Shown in pieces: positions 7,512 to 10,224 of a DNA stretch of 10,224 bases. Source of the stretch: Oehlia diaphana (taxonomy: Eukaryota > Glomeromycota > Glomeromycetes > Glomerales > Glomeraceae); assembly GCA_003833135.1 (NCBI GenBank), contig QZLH01000363.1, positions 79,097 through 89,320 on the forward strand, given 5' to 3'. The first letter of the stretch is position 1. Every line of letters begins with the position of its first letter. The position numbers and the translations under genes are program-made. The notes beneath the pieces were generated by a model that worked only from the letters and a program-made list of their open reading frames with translations, ran no database searches and was not told the DNA's origin.

Positions 7512-8505
7512 ATGAAACTTTACTGTAGAACATCTGATAAATTGCAAACAAATAAGGCTCAATTATATGATGTTGCTTTATTTTTTAGATATTTTATTAA
7601 ATTTTGGAAGCAGAATACAAATCAATTCTTATCTGAAGGCATAATCTCATGTTTTAAAAAATGTTAGAATAATTGGGAACAATCTATACTACTACTTGCT
7701 CTTATACTTCATCCTAAATATTGCTTTGATAAATTTAATTCTGACTTAGAAATAATCAATTTTATAATAATGATAACTTTGGCTTAATTATTATTATAAA
7801 GCATGAATACCTAAAAAGCCAACAAAATTACTTGTATAATTTGAATTTTATCAAGTTAAAAAACTACCTTTAATATGAAATATATAAGCAATTTGATGAT
7901 AATATTTTGGCATATTAGTTTATTGTTCTATAATGTGCAAGAAATTAGGATTTATAGTAACAAAATTTTTAGTATTTGTGTGAACTCAGTCTCTGTAAAA
8001 TAATTATTTTCATCTATGGAATTTTTGCATACTTTTTAAAGAAACAAATTAAAGGCAATAATATTATTTTATTTTTTATATTATTGATATTTACTAATTA
8101 TTTTTTTTATTTATTTAATATGAAAAAGTTGTAGCTATGATGGCTCAACTTTAAGCAGATATTTATCAGACTGAAAATAAAAAAAAAAGGAAATGTGAAT
8201 CTGAAAAAATAAAGGTAAATATTACGCTATCAATTATTGAATAAGGTGAAAAAACTGGTAATACATAACAAAATAAAGCTGAAAGAATACTTAAAAACTT
8301 ATAAGAAATATTCAATTATATAATAATTGAACAAGATTGAACTGAACGTCTAAATAAATAAAATAAGCTATTAATAAAAGAAGAAAGAGCACAGAATCTG
8401 GATGTTACAAAGGAATCATTAAATTGTAATAATAATGATTTGTTAAATTCATATATTCACCCTACTATTAATGCTGATGCAAAGTGAAACTTATAAAAAT
8501 CTTTT
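7512..8505 (+). pseudogene. Decayed C-terminal part of a hAT-family transposase
   Basis: Conceptual translation across frames gives landmarks in the usual hAT order. DKLQTNKAQLYDV begins at about 7539. NNWEQSILLLALILHPKY (7668 on) is a helical stretch typical of hAT transposases. WLNYYYKA, a stop, then IPKKPTKLL starts at 7780 in a shifted frame. The C-terminal dimerisation motif KIFSICVNSVSVK, a stop, LFSSMEFLHTF begins at 7962. MAQL, a stop, ADIYQTENK lies near 8141. The closing IHPTINADAK, then a stop where Trp is expected, ends near 8485. Stops at 7665, 7785 and many later, plus several frameshifts, rule out function. The N-terminal zinc finger and most of the catalytic core are absent. 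The 5' break lies close to the right end of the candidate element at 7400. Family assignment is from motif recall. Confidence 0.72.
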
Positions 8506-8716
8506 TATTAAAAAATTGGAAAGGCCAGAATTTATATCTGTATTTTCAGAATTTAATTAATTAAATATGTAATTAGTTTATTATAATTTTTTTTTGTTCA
8601 ATAATATAATATTAATAATAAATAAAGCTCTACACAAGCCAGCTTGTGAGCTAAAAATAGTGTTGTTATCGGTCCAGTCCAACTTGAAGCTAAAGTCAAA
8701 TCACGCTGATAAAAAG
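8506..8716. other. AT-rich spacer, no gene
   Basis: A/T-rich spacer between the hAT relic and the fold-back element. An open frame from 8594 runs from this spacer into the left arm of the fold-back and is low-complexity at its end, so I do not call it a gene. Confidence 0.5.
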
Positions 8717-9271
8717 TTAAGCTATACTTGTAGCCGAAACCTTCTAAGGGTATGGCCGAAACTGAAAGTCCAAAATACTAGTCCGAAATCTTGTCTGAAA
8801 TCTGAAACCTTGTCCGAAACTTTATATAGGCCAAAACTATTTTTTATTATAACTGAATGTTCAAAACCTTTTTTATTATTTTATTTATTAATTTTTATAA
8901 TTATTATATTATTAATGAGCTAAAATGCTAAATTATTGAAAGAAAATAAGGAATATTCAGATTTGCTATATACGCATTCATATGCATACTATGCATGAGT
9001 CATAAGAATTAGTGATAATTCTGGCCAGAATTATTGTATAGTATGACATATGACTATATATGAAAAGCTTAAAATAGAACTGTAAAAGGTCAGGCATAGT
9101 TTCGGGCACTTTCGGCCATAGTTTCGGCTATATAAAAGGTTTCAGACATAGTTTCAGATTTTAGCTAGGGTTTCGGTTTTAGAAATAAGGTTTGTAAACT
9201 GATATTGGCCGAAAGTCTGAAACCGAAACCTGGCTGAAACTGAGGAAGTTTCGGCTACAAGTATAAGTTAA
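8717..9271. mobile_element. Fold-back (long inverted repeat) element bounded by TTAA
   Basis: TATACTTGTAGCCGAAAC at 8723-8740 is perfectly inverted at 9248-9265. Further in, 8794-8840 (TCTGAAACC, CCGAAACT, TTATATAGGCC) matches the reverse complement of about 9104-9150. The left half carries CCGAAA/CTGAAA motifs and the right half mainly the inverse TTTCGG/TTTCAG. Both ends carry TTAA (8717-8720 and 9268-9271), the target size used by piggyBac-type elements, though TTAA is common by chance here. No coding capacity is seen. The middle holds a 20-bp palindrome, listed separately. Confidence 0.7.
9015..9034. repeat. 20-bp perfect palindrome
   Basis: ATAATTCTGGCCAGAATTAT is its own reverse complement and lies near the middle of the fold-back element. 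Flanking TCATATG and ATACTAT motifs recur inverted on both sides, with an asymmetric stretch of about 17 bases on the left, so it is probably the apex of the larger inverted repeat. Confidence 0.85.
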
Positions 9272-9363
9272 TCCGAACTAAGCTGAACTGAATCGACTTG
9301 AAAACTCAAGTCAAACCAAGTTGAACTGCGCTGTGGCAGACCAATGGGGCCGATTGATGCTGC

Positions 9364-9379
9364 AATATCACGTGATATT
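9364..9379. repeat. 16-bp palindrome with CACGTG core
   Basis: AATATCACGTGATATT is a perfect palindrome around CACGTG, the E-box type core bound by bHLH factors. It lies just upstream of the first long-TIR MITE, which carries the same TCACGTGA in both of its terminal repeats. It may be a solo remnant of such an end; regulatory function is not shown. Confidence 0.6.
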
Positions 9380-9397
9380 ACACAAAATTCCAAAAAA

Positions 9398-9821
9398 GGG
9401 TAAATGTTAAAGCAGGGTAGAATCACGTGACTTTCGAGATTTTTCTTTTTTTTAAATAAAACTCTTTATTATATATAAAACCTTCCAAATAAACATATAT
9501 TAAGTGCATTTTGACCTGTTCTGCAAGTTTACTTAAAGCACACAATGAGGTTTAGAACACCGTTTTCGATTTATTCAACTTTTTCAATTTTGTTAAAATT
9601 GATCTACCCTTTTTTGGGTATGATCAGTAAAATTCATTTGCTCATATGTAAAGTCAAAAACATTATTCAAAATCCACTTTTTCTCCCTAAGTAAACTTGC
9701 AGGGCAGGTCGAAATACACTTATTTAATGATTTTCAAGTTCACTTTAATTTTAGTTTATAAAAAATTTATTAAATTATAATAATTTTAAATCACGTGATT
9801 CTACCCCACTTTAACGGGCCC
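9398..9821. mobile_element. 424-bp long-TIR MITE, copy 1
   Basis: The left end (GTTAAAGCAGGGTAGAATCA at 9406, then CGTGA) is mirrored at the right end, whose reverse complement starts GGGCCCGTTAAAGTGGGGTA. Both contain TCACGTGA. The arms extend inward: 9502-9536 pairs with about 9688-9723 (TGCAAGTTTACTTA against TAAGTAAACTTGCA), so most of the element folds back. It is flanked by CCAAAAAA at 9390-9397 and 9822-9829, an 8-bp target duplication. There is no coding capacity. Terminal GGG with an 8-bp duplication is compatible with more than one superfamily, including Merlin-like, so I leave the class open. Confidence 0.82.
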
Positions 9822-9829
9822 CCAAAAAA

Positions 9830-9976
9830 GGAAATTTTATTATCCATGAAAATTAAAACTTTAAGTTACACAAATTTCCAAAAAAGGAAATTTTTATGCA
9901 GATTATTTAATTCCGGCTGGAATTAAAGGTCTATTAATTCGACAGAAATATGTATATTACACAAAATTCCAAAAAA
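9830..9976. other. Interval between the MITE copies, with a self-complementary target motif
   Basis: This is the sequence into which both MITEs appear to have inserted. TTCCAAAAAAGGAA recurs here, with AAATTTCC (9872-9879) pairing to GGAAATTT (9886-9893) around six A residues. The phrase ATTACACAAAATTCC precedes both MITE copies, and TTACACAAATTTCC precedes this uninterrupted site. No gene is seen. Confidence 0.6.
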
Positions 9977-10224
9977 GGGGGACCGTTAAAGCAGGGTAGA
10001 ATCACGTGACTTTCGAGATTTTTCTTTTTTTTAAATAAAACTCTTTATTATATATAAAACCTTCTAAATAAACTTATACTAAGTGCATTTTGACCTGTTC
10101 TGCAAGTTTACTTAGAGCACACAATGAGGTTTAGAACACCGTTTTCGATTTATTCAACTTTTTCAATTTCGTTAAAATTAATTTACCCTTTTTTGGATAT
10201 GATCAGCAAAATTCGTTTGCTCAT
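9977..10224. mobile_element. Long-TIR MITE, copy 2, cut by the window end
   Basis: It starts GGGGGACCGTTAAAGCAGGG directly after CCAAAAAA (9969-9976) and then follows copy 1 closely to the end of the window, including the TCACGTGA and TGCAAGTTTACTTA motifs. The two copies lie 579 bp apart. Their few differences are mostly C/T or G/A, for example CAATTTTG versus CAATTTCG. The right terminal repeat is beyond the window. Confidence 0.85.

Noticed and set aside
8594..8923. 109-codon plus-strand open frame
   Set aside because: It covers spacer plus the left arm of the fold-back element and ends in a low-complexity hydrophobic tail from A/T runs. There is no recognisable domain.
1..10224. tRNA, rRNA or viral genes
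   Set aside because: I saw no cloverleaf with conserved boxes, no rRNA-like segment and no viral protein motif on either strand by eye. A covariance-model scan was not possible here.

Overview
The window is AT-rich, intron-containing eukaryotic DNA built almost wholly of transposable elements and their debris. No intact cellular gene is visible. The two recognisable protein relics resemble the transposase families that are very abundant in arbuscular mycorrhizal fungi (Glomeromycotina such as Rhizophagus or Gigaspora). The short GT-AG introns fit a fungus. The organism call is inference from recall of those families and was not tested by a search.

Layout. Positions 1-811 are non-coding and carry three short tandem repeats (7, 19 and 49 bp periods). 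Positions 812-3993 hold a two-exon transposase pseudogene of the CACTA/Plavaka (Tnp2-like) DDE type. It is about 1,035 codons long and has no frameshift, but nine internal stops, eight of them TGA. Positions 3994-4529 are AT-rich flank with an 11-bp tandem repeat. Positions 4530-7400 are bounded by imperfect terminal inverted repeats and look like one element. Its core is a minus-strand tandem array of ten 31-nt exon-like segments separated by intron-like segments of 74-92 nt.

That array is interrupted by a 904-bp hAT-type MITE (5601-6504). The 8-bp target duplication of the MITE is exactly the splice-donor octamer of the array. Inside the MITE is a strictly alternating forward/reverse array of a 16-19 bp palindrome-like motif. 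Positions 7512-8505 hold a badly decayed 3' part of a hAT transposase. Positions 8717-9271 are a fold-back element. Positions 9398-9821 and 9977 onward are two copies of one long-TIR MITE sitting in the same target motif.

How the parts relate. The window is a nest of DNA transposons, mostly non-autonomous, with relics of two transposases from different superfamilies (CACTA-like and hAT). Many differences between repeat copies, and most nonsense changes, are C-to-T or G-to-A transitions, often at CpG. This suggests decay by cytosine methylation or a RIP-like process. The most unusual object is the repeated exon/intron array; it is not a family I recognise.
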